Of a stretch of DNA of 64,000 bases, positions 1-11,100 are shown in pieces; position 1 is the stretch's first letter, and each line of letters opens with the position of its first letter. Position numbers and translations under genes: made by a program. The notes under the pieces were generated by a model. It was given only the letters and a program-made list of their open reading frames with translations, ran no database searches and was not told the origin of the DNA. The stretch covers positions 19,202,288-19,266,287 of the forward strand of contig NC_092676.1 of assembly GCF_964355755.1 (NCBI RefSeq), read 5' to 3'. The DNA is from Antedon mediterranea. Its lineage: Eukaryota > Echinodermata > Crinoidea > Comatulida > Antedonidae.

Positions 1-3000
1 TTTCCTAATGCATCCAACATGGTATCCAATGTCTGTTTGTTTAATTCTAAATCCACAGATGAATCGCAACTAAATTCTTTATCATCTTTTGCGTTCTCAC
101 GTGTCTGAAATAAATATAAAATTGAGATTTTAAAGAAAAACATTTAAAGAGAAATTACATATTTAATTAAGAGTAACTTCAAGTAAAAAATTGCTATTAA
201 ACACAAAATATATTATTATTAATTATTTTGAACTAGTTTTAAAAGATATTATATAACCAAAATGTCATTGAAATTTGAGATGGGCCTATAAACAAATTCA
301 TCATCTTTTAACCATGACAATAATATGTTATACTTCAGTGCGGTCACTAATTGTATTTTTATTTAAGGCTGTGTTTCCGCAGCCCAAAATGAACTAATAA
401 TTAACCTGTGGAAATAGGGTTTAACCGATGCCACTCAAGAAAAATTCACTAATAATTATCTCATTCAAATCAGATAATTAACAGATAAATGCAATAATTT
501 TTAACCTTTGACCTGAAGGGCAAATTGTTGCAATGTGATTGGGCATCTGGTTGTTTGGTAATGACTGATAATGCGGCACTTTCTTGCTTAAAAAATTAAA
601 CGATAATTTTGTTTTGGCTGCGGAAACACGGCCTTAAACAATATACATTTTAAAATCTGGAGTGGTCCTTTAAAGCAATTATGCGATCAGATCTCTAGTT
701 TTTGTTTTCATGCTTAATGGCAAATATTTTAATTGAGATTACCAAGATAACCACTTAATCCAGAATAAAATGTTTTAAGATTTTATAGTGATAACATTTC
801 AGGTATGTTCATTGAAAAACATAATTTGATGTGTCCAACTGAAACAAATGACTTAATCGCTGCGAAACCGCATTTTCACGCTTAATATGAAGCATAAAGC
901 ATTTGATGCTACCTAATCCATGTAAACTTTCTCCATCAAAGTTATAAAAACAGTAATTGTAGTTTGATAAATAAATTAATAAAATAATAATTTCATCTGG
1001 TTTCAGTTTGGTAACATATTTACAACCATCTGAGAACGAATGGACACCAAGGCTATCAGAAAACCTTATAGTGGCTGTGGTGGAGTACAGTCGATCTCAT
1101 ACAACATATTAACTGATGAAGTTTAGCAGGTATATTTAGAAAAGTTATTTAGAAGATCTTTTTTTTTTCTCCTTTAGCCATCTCTTTCTTTGGAATTGCT
1201 ATTGCTAACAGTAGCACACCATTATTACCACTAAACAAAAGTCATTAACATTTTTAATTGAATAGAAATAATTTATTAATTTTAAGTAATTTAAAGGATG
1301 GTTCATCAATATTTAAATAAGATTATAAGTGTTTTAATGGTTTAAAAACACTATTGTAGAATGGCCCAGGGAGCCCCTGGGGCACCGGTCCAGTTTAAAT
1401 CTGTTAAATCTGATCAATTTTATTAAACTTTATTTAATAACAACTTTTTAAATGCAAGTACCTGAAGGTTTAGGAGACACGTTGGTACCGACATTCGAGA
1501 AATTGAATCGGAACACGTTTTTACATCCACTCTCCAATCAAAATCTACTAGACGTGGTAAGGACACTGAAACAAAAAAGAATTGTAGAAAATTGTAGAGA
1601 ATTGAATATACTGTATATCCTTTAGTGTAATATAACTTTGGGGGTGGGACTATACCGTGGGAAAACCCTAGTTCAGGAAAAAATCATTTCTTGAAAAAAA
1701 ACTGATCTGAACTGGCTAGAGAGAGGTCTACATCCAGACCAAAAGTCAATACTGGGACTATACCTGGGGATATGCATGTTTGTGTTTGTGAAACATAAAG
1801 TAGGGGTGGGATTAGACCCAAAGTGGGATTATACCTGAGGATATACGGTAATGCATTTTAGTTATTGATAATACAACAAAAAGCCTAATATTGTATTTAA
1901 AAGCGTTAGCATACCTTGGTTATTAATAGAACTTTTTCTCCAAGTTGGTCTGGAAAAAAAATGTTAATTTTTTTTTAAACCAATTAAATAATCAATCATT
2001 TGCCATTGATATGAATTATAAAATTGTATAACTGTAGATAGAGGGCAGTATATAGTATCATATTTTACAAACACCAAGTTGACAAAGTTCATAGCATTGG
2101 TGTCATCATCATATAATTTATAAGTGTACCCCCAAGATAACAAAAAACAATTCACTCTTCCAATCCCTTTCCAGGGGGGCGGATTCAAGGGGCCCATTTG
2201 GCCCAGGCCACCTCTAAATTTCACACATTGTAATGCAGAAGTTAGGACATCAAATAAAGTTCAATACTTCATTTCACTACTTTAGCCCATGAGCCCACCT
2301 TCCCCCTATATCAAAATCCTGGATCCGCCACTGCCTCCATTAATTTCTTCATTCAAATTCATTACTTCTGTCTCTCTTACATTTCTTAAATTGCAATTAA
2401 AATCATCCTTCCCCACCACCCCTATTTTACTGAACATTCCAATTGTGCGATTTTACAGATCATTATCTGAAATAAAACTCCGAAATACTTACAAATATTC
2501 AGCTATTATTTTTGACAATAAGTCTTTTAGACTTTTATGAAAATCACCTGAAATATATAAAAATATTTTATCATCATCACCAAACATTTAGATATTAAAT
2601 TATCTTTTTTAATATCTAGCTTTAAGAACCAGGTAAATCATTTCTATTGACTATACTATACATTTCAATAATATATAATTTCCTTTCATAATTTTTTAGA
2701 CAATAAGCACAAACTTAGGGATAGTTCAAATTACCCACTAAAATCCCAATCCATTGTGCACAAAAACGGTGCAATACAGTAGGTATAAATCAAAACACAT
2801 TAATAAATGAGTGGAGGGATAAATAAAATTACCCACTAAAATCCCAATTCCTTGTGCACAAAAACAGTGTAATCAAGTTATAAATCAAAACACATATTTT
2901 ATTTATGTATAGGAAACCTAATATTATATCTGAAATTCAAGCCTGTAGCTGAGCTTTAAATGTACTGCAAAAATATCTTTACCAGGAAATATTTCTTTAA

Positions 3001-4178
3001 CAGATGTTACACTTGTACAGCCAATATACAGTGCATATTGAATGAGGGTGGCTAAAGACTGTAAAAGCTGTGAAAACAAAAAAATAAATATGCAATTATG
3101 TTTTTATTTTGTTGTGTTACATTTGACACACAGGTAAATTTAGTACCGTAAATTTATAGTACCGTGCAGTATTTTATAGTAGGGATGGAGTTAGGTGTTA
3201 GATGTGTTGAGTGGGTGGCATGGCAAAGTAAAAGGCGTTGAGTTTGTGTGTAACACCTTTAAAATAATTTTAGACATTGAAAGTTATATACATACTGTAC
3301 AATGTAATTTACCTAGAACTTTCACAGGCTTATTTATGGCAATGCTAATTTTTGTGTGGTATCATTAGCTTTATAATTACTAAATGAAAGTACTGTAATG
3401 TGAACATGATTTTGGCTCACCTGCAAACTATCAGCTTTGTCAACTTCTAGGGTATTGGAAGTGTTCAAAATTACTTTCTCAGGATAACTCGAAGCATTGC
3501 GATAGGTAAATGAATTCTGGCACAATTCTATCACAAGCTCTTTTGCGTTAGCCTAGATGCAGTATGAAAAATAGGTTCAAAATAAGTAGTAGTAAACTTA
3601 ACTAGACTAGTACTAGTAGGGACCCGTTTGTCTACTAGTAGTAGGGCCTACATACTGTACATGACATGATACAGTAAAGAGTTAGCCTACCACCAAAAGC
3701 CTAGTTAGCCTGTGTAGGCCTAAAACTAAATAAATATTAGTTATCTAGGCTAGACTATTTACTGTAACTAGCTAGGCTAGTAGACTAGTAGAAGTAGTAG
3801 TATATTATTAGATTAAGTAACATGTTCATACACAAATCCAATTTGTTATATTTCACACACACAAGGAGGCCTGGCCTCGGCCTAGCTTTTCCACGCCTGC
3901 CTCATCGCACCTAGTAGAGGTAGGCCTAGCCTAGGCCTACAGTACTATCATTACTCAGCAGGTCAGCATAGCTAGCTAGCTAGTAGGCCGGCCCTTTTAG
4001 TAGGCTCGCTATATTATACTTATAGCCTAGGCTAGGTAGGAGTCTTAATTTTGGGCCTAGGCTAGACCTAATAAACTCTCACAACATTAAAACATTATTC
4101 TAAACTTTTCTAAATTTATTACGAAGCAAATATCACCTTTAAAAGTAAATTTAAAACTTCAAAATCTGTGTCTGCCAT
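1..4178 (-). CDS. COMMD9: COMM domain-containing protein 9 (3' end off the window)
   Basis: COMMD proteins are subunits of the Commander/CCC complex, which governs endosomal recycling, and they modulate NF-kB and cullin ligases. Exons on the minus strand: 4178-4137 (starts MADTDFEVLNLLLK), 3552-3421, 3067-2983, 1949-1915, 1565-1462 and 104 to 1 or beyond. All have AG/GT borders, and phases agree except across one gap. The exon at 1462-1565 reads SLPRLVDFDWRVDVKTCSDS, close to the start of the COMM domain of animal COMMD9. The last exon contains LELNKQTLDTMLDALGK, the conserved C-terminal COMM helix. The roughly 17 residues that normally lie between LLITK and SLPRL (a stretch with a conserved tryptophan) were not found between 1577 and 1914. 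About 30 terminal residues are outside the window. Assignment from recalled family sequences is firm; the missing exon is unresolved. Confidence 0.9.
367..633. mobile_element. TTAA-flanked inverted-repeat MITE (family F, copy 1)
   Basis: The ends are inverted repeats (GGCTGTGTTTCCGCAGCC at the left, its complement at the right with one difference), flanked on both sides by TTAA (363-366 and 634-637). It is 267 bp with no coding capacity. TTAA duplications are characteristic of piggyBac-type transposition. It lies in the last visible intron of COMMD9. Confidence 0.75.
1640..1850. repeat. Short degenerate repeat with GGGACTATACC/GGGATTATACC motifs
   Basis: Three near-copies of a GGGAYTATACC(Y)G motif occur between 1647 and 1837 in the COMMD9 intron where an exon is expected but not found. 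No coding match is seen. Confidence 0.4.
2165..2335. repeat. Transposon-like fragment with GGCGGATYC ends
   Basis: The two ends are roughly inverted: CAGGGGGGCGGATTCAAG at the left and CCTGGATCCGCCACTG at the right. The CAGTGGCGGATCCAGG type of end is common to many animal DNA transposons (hAT-like, from memory). There is no open frame of interest. Confidence 0.4.
3590..4060. repeat. CTAG-rich island in COMMD9 intron 1
   Basis: Dense, irregular repetition of CTAG, CTAGTAG and TAGGCCTAG words. It is distinctly richer in G+C than the surrounding AT-rich DNA and non-coding. A similar island lies at 13965-14380 next to the ZADH2 5' end. Confidence 0.7.
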
Positions 4179-4275
4179 TCTGAAAAATATTTTTGTTTTT
4201 CTCGTGATGTCATCATATGTCATATGTTTGTTTTGTTCTCCCACGTGTCGAAACGCGTTTTATTGGCAAATTATT
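4179..4275 (-). promoter_or_regulatory. Putative COMMD9 promoter-proximal region
   Basis: Immediately upstream of the COMMD9 ATG are a CRE-like TGATGTCATCA (4205-4215), a CACGTG E-box (4242-4247) and an ATTGG (CCAAT-box complement, about 4262). These are sequence matches only; no transcription start was measured. Confidence 0.35.
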
Positions 4276-4760
4276 AAACGCATTGAACTTTTTCGTTTTA
4301 TCGTCACGCAATTACTACAAGTTAGAGATTTTCTATTATACCAAGGGGTATAAGAAATTACTCATCAAAACCATGTAACACAAAAATAAAGTACAGTAAA
4401 TAAAATTTCCTTTTTTATTATTTTTCTTTGTTTATAAAACTGATTTTATCTATTTTTTCTAATTAATACTGTATAATAAAGATTAACATATGAACTGTTC
4501 TGTGTAAACTAATTCACCATCAAATTGTCATTGGGAAGAACGGTTACTCAAATTTGAATAGTACACAAAAACAATTACTAATATATAAATATTACCATTA
4601 ATATATGTTTATATCTACAATACATAAAAATTCTTATTATTTATCTTTGTACCATAATTGTTTTATCGTATACAGCAGCAGTAAAGTTTATGAATGAATT
4701 TAGCATACAGACAACTTTCCCCTCCTTTGGGACATCCCTATTAAAGGGATACTTTGTTGA

Positions 4761-4970
4761 GGACAACAACAGGACACTGAGCTCGCCTTGTCAATATAGG
4801 AACTCATAACAGTCCTTTGATCTTATGTCTGGCTGCGACAAATACCAACAGTGCTGTACTATGTACATATTCTCTGTGGCATGTGGTGATGTGGGACTGA
4901 TCATGTTGCAGCCACAGATAAACCCTTTGATCTCCAGAGAGCTTAGCATCCTGTTAGATTGCCTTGGTTA
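4761..4970. mobile_element. MITE-like repeat family A, copy 1
   Basis: Non-coding repeat of about 210 bp. It begins with AACAACAGGACACTGAGCTC and ends with an inverted form (CTTAGCATCCTGTTAGATTG). Inside are two motifs shared with the other copies (GTCTGGCTGCGACAAATA and GCAGCCACAGATAAACC). It occupies the short COMMD9-ZADH2 intergenic gap. Other copies are near 10332, 41242 and 61282. Confidence 0.7.
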
Positions 4971-5071
4971 TACTTTACTATCCAGGACTCACAAATACAT
5001 GATTTTAATGTAATGAAGAGAGCACTGTAAATTAAAATTAATGATATTTTTTATATTTTTCCTTCTATTAA

Positions 5072-5077
5072 TTTATT
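5072..5077 (-). terminator. Candidate ZADH2 polyadenylation signal (AATAAA)
   Basis: TTTATT on the plus strand reads AATAAA on the ZADH2 strand, about 55 bp downstream of its stop codon. The cleavage site is not determinable. Confidence 0.4.
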
Positions 5078-5131
5078 TTAATTTCAAAAGACATTTGAAC
5101 TGAGAACATCTTATTAATAGCAGCCTTTCAT

Positions 5132-8100
5132 TTATAGTTTACTAGAGTCATCTGGATTTAACTCGACAACTATCTTTCCTTCGCTCTTCTTCGAATACAA
5201 ATACTAAAAGATAAAATTTAATCAAATCTTTGATTATAAAGAAAATAACTATGCATCTCATGGTGAGTTTATGAGGGTGACTAACACCTAGGTATCAACA
5301 AAATACTAGTATTATAAAAAAAAGGAATGCTAAATGTGTGCACACCAACTACCGGCTTCTTGTTGCAATGGAACCATTAGTTATAACTTTTACCCTGCAG
5401 TAGAACTGATAATGAACAGCATGTGATACTAAATTAACCAATCAAATGTCAAGGAGATTTCCCCTAATAAAAGACCACTTTAAACTAAACTTTTAAAACT
5501 AATACATTTTTTGTGTAGTACAGCCATGGACGGACAGACAATCCAACTGGATTACATTTACCTTCACCCTTCGGGGAGCAAGATAAACATTCCGACATAA
5601 ATAGAATAATTTAAAGACCACTTCTAGTGATGGTCTTTAGTTAGAGGGATTCTAATAAAAGACCACAGCTACTAAAGATCACTAATAAGCTCTGTCTATC
5701 AAACTTTATGTGACAAAAAAAAGTGATGTGTCCATATACAGACATGATGACATCATATCATTACCATATTTGGGCACATCACACTTTTTTAGACGGCGCT
5801 TTAAACCTGGGTCCCAAAAGTGGAGGTAGACCTGTATACAGTAAACTCACCTTGACAGCGTCGACTACAGACTCAACTCCAACAAATTGTCCAGATGGGT
5901 TGTTCTTCCCATTATCCACAAATGCTTTTAGTTTGCCGGTTTCTGACATAGAGACCAAGCGTTTAAAGGATTCTGCATATCTATGGGTGTAATGGAACAA
6001 CAAAAACCCACTCACACTGGCCGATTTTGATAACAGCTAAAAAAATAACAAGAAAAACATTTTCGCAAGTGAGTGGCTGAGCGGTTAAGATAGTGGAAAC
6101 ATAATTACGTAGCCATAACATCGGCAAGGGTTCGAGGCTCACTCGCTCCATGGGTCTGGTGGTAGTACAAGTCTTCTCAGATAAGGACTATAAAACGTAG
6201 GCTGGTCCAGTGTACACATCTAGCTCATGTGCACTTAAAGAACCTAGTACATCTTTGAGACAAGTAGGGGGTTACCCCGATGTACTAGTACAAACAGCCA
6301 CTAACTAATCATAAATAAAATTGTAATGTAAAAGGCAATACATTTATTTTGGTACAAAATATCTATATCATACACTACGTACTAGAAATTAGTTACTTCT
6401 CCTTAAACCTCATGATCAAAAGTTGTGCCGTTTGAGATGGGACACCTTTTAATTCCCTTTTAGCCTTTGGGTTTTTTATTTATTATCTTAATGTAATTGT
6501 AACTAGTTTTTAGTGGGCCCTCCTATCACACGCCCCCTTGGTTTTTATTTTTTTTCATCTTCTTCATTTCACTTTGTTCCATTTTTTTTCATGAGATGAA
6601 TAAAGAAATTGATTTGATTTGATTTGAATGTTAAGACGACAATTTTTTAAACCAAATTCACAATCAGATCGTCATGAGTTCACTAGATGCCGATAGTTCC
6701 GGTCATTGGAGAGGGGAATGGCAGTATTAATAATCATATTTTATAAATGTATTTTCCTCACTCAAATATAAAAAATGTGTAGTTACATAAGGTTTCAACA
6801 GAAGAAGAGAAGTATAGCAGTGTTCATATGTAATCATTCAAATAACATGCTATCATAATATGAACAGATTAAAGATAATAGTGTTATCCGGCAATATACG
6901 ACCATAATTACCTTTTGAGAGCTTAGCAACATAATTGTTGGGTCAAATAGATAAAGACGACAACAAAACTGTGACATCATTACTAATCACATTTGGTATT
7001 ATTGATATAATATTATTATGCTCGCAAAAATACATTCCCTCCAAAGTTGTTTATTAGAACTATTGATGTTTGTTATTGTATGTGTTACATAATATCTGTG
7101 TTCATAAACCATAGATAAATTCAGGGCAATTTTTTTATATGCTACAGGTAATAATAATATACTAATAATATACCACATTTATATAGCGCCCTTTTCATAA
7201 AAAAAAAACATGCTCAAAGGTATGATAAGTCTATGAAAAACCCACCAGATCCAGAATAGGGAAAGATGTGCGCATGTAGCTGTTAAATTAATTTATGTCC
7301 TGCACCCACTTGTTTAAAGTGGACGTGTTTCCAGCGGGTTTAAGGGCCAATTTGCCGGCGCTGGACCAAAACTGTGCCAAAACAGGTGTGAAAGACCCTT
7401 TACTAAGATAGGGAGCTCTCGTGTGTGAATACAGTACAACCTTAGGTAACCTTGATATGTACGGTTTTATTTATTTTATTATTATGATACAATTGCATTT
7501 GAAATTTATGCTATAGCTTAGTCTTTTATTAGCAAGATTATTTAGAAACTCGTAAAACCAAATGAATCAAATTTATAAAATTTAAGAGGGGAATTCCCTT
7601 TTAATATAGAAAGAATGTAGTAATTCTTTTGATTGCCTACAATGACACAAGAACAACATAATTATATATTATTAATGTTTCCAGTTTCGGTTAGCCCTAA
7701 TACAGCCTGTATTAAGGGGACACCAGGACCCAACAAAATTTCTCCTGAGTAAGGGGTTGCCCATAGTGTTAAAGGTATATTGCCCCTTGTTCGTCTCAAT
7801 GTAAACTGTATACCTTTATTAGGGGTGTAAGCTGCATAGGGGTTGCCCATAGTGTTAAAGGTATATTGCCTATTGTTCGTCTCAATGTAAACTGTATACC
7901 TTTAATAGGGATGTACGCTGCATAGGGGTTGCCCATAGTGTTAAAGGTATATTGCCCCTTGTTCGTCTCAATGTAAACTGTATACCTTTAATAGGGGTGT
8001 AAGCTGCATAGGGGTTGCCCATAGTGTTAAAACATACTGCCCCTTGTTCGTATCAATGTAAAATGTATACCCTTAATAGGGGTGTACGCTGCATAGGGGT

Positions 8101-11100
8101 TGCCCATAGTGTTAAAGGTATATTGCCCCTTGTTCGTCTCAATGTAAACTGTACACCTTTATTAGGGGTGTACGCTGCATAGGGGTTGCCCATAGTGTTA
8201 AAGGTATATTGCCCCTTGTTCGTATCAATGTAAACTGTATACCTTTAATAGGGGTGTACGCTGCATAGGGGTTGCCCATAGTGTTAAAGGTATATTGCCC
8301 CTTGTTCGTCTCAATTTAAACTGTATACCTTTAATAGGGGTGTACGCTGCATAGGGGTTGCCCATAGTGTTAAAGGTATATTGCCCCTTGTTCGTCTCAA
8401 TTTAAACTGTATACCTTTATTAGGGGTGTACGCTGCATAGGGGTTGCCCATAGTGTTAAAGGTATATTGCCCCTTGTTCGTATCAATGTAAACTGTATAC
8501 CTTTAATAGGGGTGTACGCTGCATAGGGGTTGCCCATAGTGTTAAAACATATTGCCCCTTGTTCGTATCAATGTAAACTGTATACCTTTATTAGGGGTGT
8601 ACAGTATGCTGCATAGTGGTGTCCGCTGCATATTGTTAAAACATCTATTGCTTCTTGTTCTACCGCATTTCTTTATAGGATTATTGACTACTAGAGTATG
8701 CATTTGGGAAATTCCCTGTCTCTTGGTTATTTTATATCATTTATAAAATGTTATGTTAATAGAAACAGGCCCTTTAAGCACAAAGTTTTACAACTGTTCA
8801 TTAGATTATAATTTACTAATAAATTCAGATAAATCTGTCACACTAACCCGTTGTGGAAGAGTATTGATCACGCTGGTAACAAAGCCTTTGTCAGATTCAT
8901 ACCCAGAAATGTAACCTATGACGATTAATCGACCTTTGAACCCAAGCCTGAAAAAAAATAAATCACTTATTTATTTATTTATATCTCTTTATGTCTTTAG
9001 GCACAGGTGGATAAGAATTACCAATAGTAACTTAATCACTGTTCTATTAGATAGGTGGTAATCCCCCTGATACTAAGGCTATTTTGTGAACCAGTTCACC
9101 AGGGTAACTCTACTGTACTATAGTTAAAATAAATTGAAATCTAGTGTCTGCCTCAGACATATTGGCTCATGCCTTTCCTCTGGTCAAGGTGAACACTACA
9201 CAAGCCCTTGGTCAATGAAAGGACAAATCAAGGTGCTTTAAACAGTCCCGGTTTAGGCTGTGTTCGGACGTAAAATCAGTTACATGTGTAACTTTTCATG
9301 TGTAATCAGTGATCATTCGGACGATGAACAATTTACACGTGTAAAACTAACAAAAAATACCCAGCAGGGTCATATTTCATGCATCTCTTTACACTATTAA
9401 GGTCAAATTGCTCCTTATCTTGCGGTTAATCAGCTTGCGGTTTAAGGTGTAATTGAAAAATCCATCTTATCAGGTGGATTTTTGAAACAGCAAGTTTATC
9501 TCAAAATTTACACCACACACGACCATTACACGTGTAAATTGTTTCCGTCCGAACGGGCTCTTAGTTTCATCCACCATTCAGATGGATGTCGGCCATAAAA
9601 AAAACTGCAGTTCACACAGCACCAGTGTGGTAGTCGTATTATGTACTTACGATTTGATACATGTTTCAAATGTTGAGCCTCCAATTGATTCATAAACAAC
9701 ATCTATACCTCCCTGCAGAAAACAATTTACATAATGAAGTCATTATTGTTAAGCTCTGTTTCCATTGACAAAAAAAGTGTGATGTGCCCAAATTTGGTAT
9801 GTTAAGCTCTGTTTACACTATCAAACTAGTTTTACAAAAAAAGTTTGATGTGCCCAAATATGGTAGCGATATGACATTATCGTGTCCATAAAGTAAAGTT
9901 TGATAGTGTAGATTGCTTTGGCTTTACAAATTTCATTGGATGGTGGTCATGTACCTGATCTAGTCATTTAATTTTCTCAAACTCATATTAAAGATTATTT
10001 CCTTTCAATATTTTAATATGTATTTCATTTTCATCAATTAAATATTTACAATTTTGTTGACATTTGACAAATGCATTATGATGTCATGAACTACCGTATG
10101 CTTGTGAATGAGATTTTTCACCGCAAACTTTAAATGAAAGTTTGATAGTTGTAATAACTTAATACTTGTGAGTGAGAGTAGAATGTACTCTAGTGTTCTT
10201 ATACATACTGGATATTCCTGCATCAAAATCTCAGCAAGATTCTCTGTAGTGTAGTTGATAGGCCTGTCACATCCAATCGACTACAAAATAAAAAAAAAGA
10301 TTTGGGATGTGGGATACACAATGTTTAACCACGGAAATCTAACAACAGGATATTGAGCTTGCTTTGCCAAAATAAGAACTTGTAACAGTCCTTTGATCTT
10401 ATGTCTGGCTGCGACAAATATCAACAGTACTGTACTATGTACATATTCTACAAGGTGAGCAGTGTCTGTCAAGGGGTGTGGTTTTCTGATCGTGTAGCAG
10501 CCACAGATAAACCCTTTGATCTCCAGAGGTTTAACTGTACCTTTAAAAAGTCAACTTTTGATTGAGTGGAACATGTTCCAATCACATGACATCCAGCTGC
10601 TTTTGCTAACTGAACCTGTTGAAGTAAGAAAAAAAAGATACACATTTAGTTTCAGCATGTCATCGTATGTCGTACAGGAATTTTGGTTTATTTATTGTCC
10701 TATACCCATGATGGCAGAATGTTGTGACAGAAAAGATTAAACAGATTATCGGTACTAATTGGATTGTAAATTAATGTGTTTGTACTTCACACATCTTGCT
10801 ATTAAATCATTAAATAACGTTCAAAGAGAAAAAAAATGAGTTGTGCATAATATTATATATGTATTTTTAATACTCAGTAAATTAAAGTTGCTCCTATTAT
10901 TCAATACTTGACGTGCCAAATATTCAATACTTGAAGACTCAAAATCAATTTGAATTCATGTCCCAGATTTGTATTAATATCTCATAATAAATAAAAAATA
11001 TAATCAGTATTTCCGGTTGATTGAAGAGATTAAAGAACTTATTGCTATTAAGGCTTTAATAGATGAAGAGTTAAGCCCTGATTACATTTCTGCTACACAA

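Noticed and set aside
6080-6150. Possible tRNA-Ser/Leu gene
   Set aside because: Box-like motifs are present but stems do not pair well, and the head is joined to a SINE body that recurs elsewhere, so it is a SINE.
7741-8640. CRISPR-like regular repeat array
   Set aside because: Units are fully tandem 86-bp copies without unique spacers, in a eukaryotic intron.
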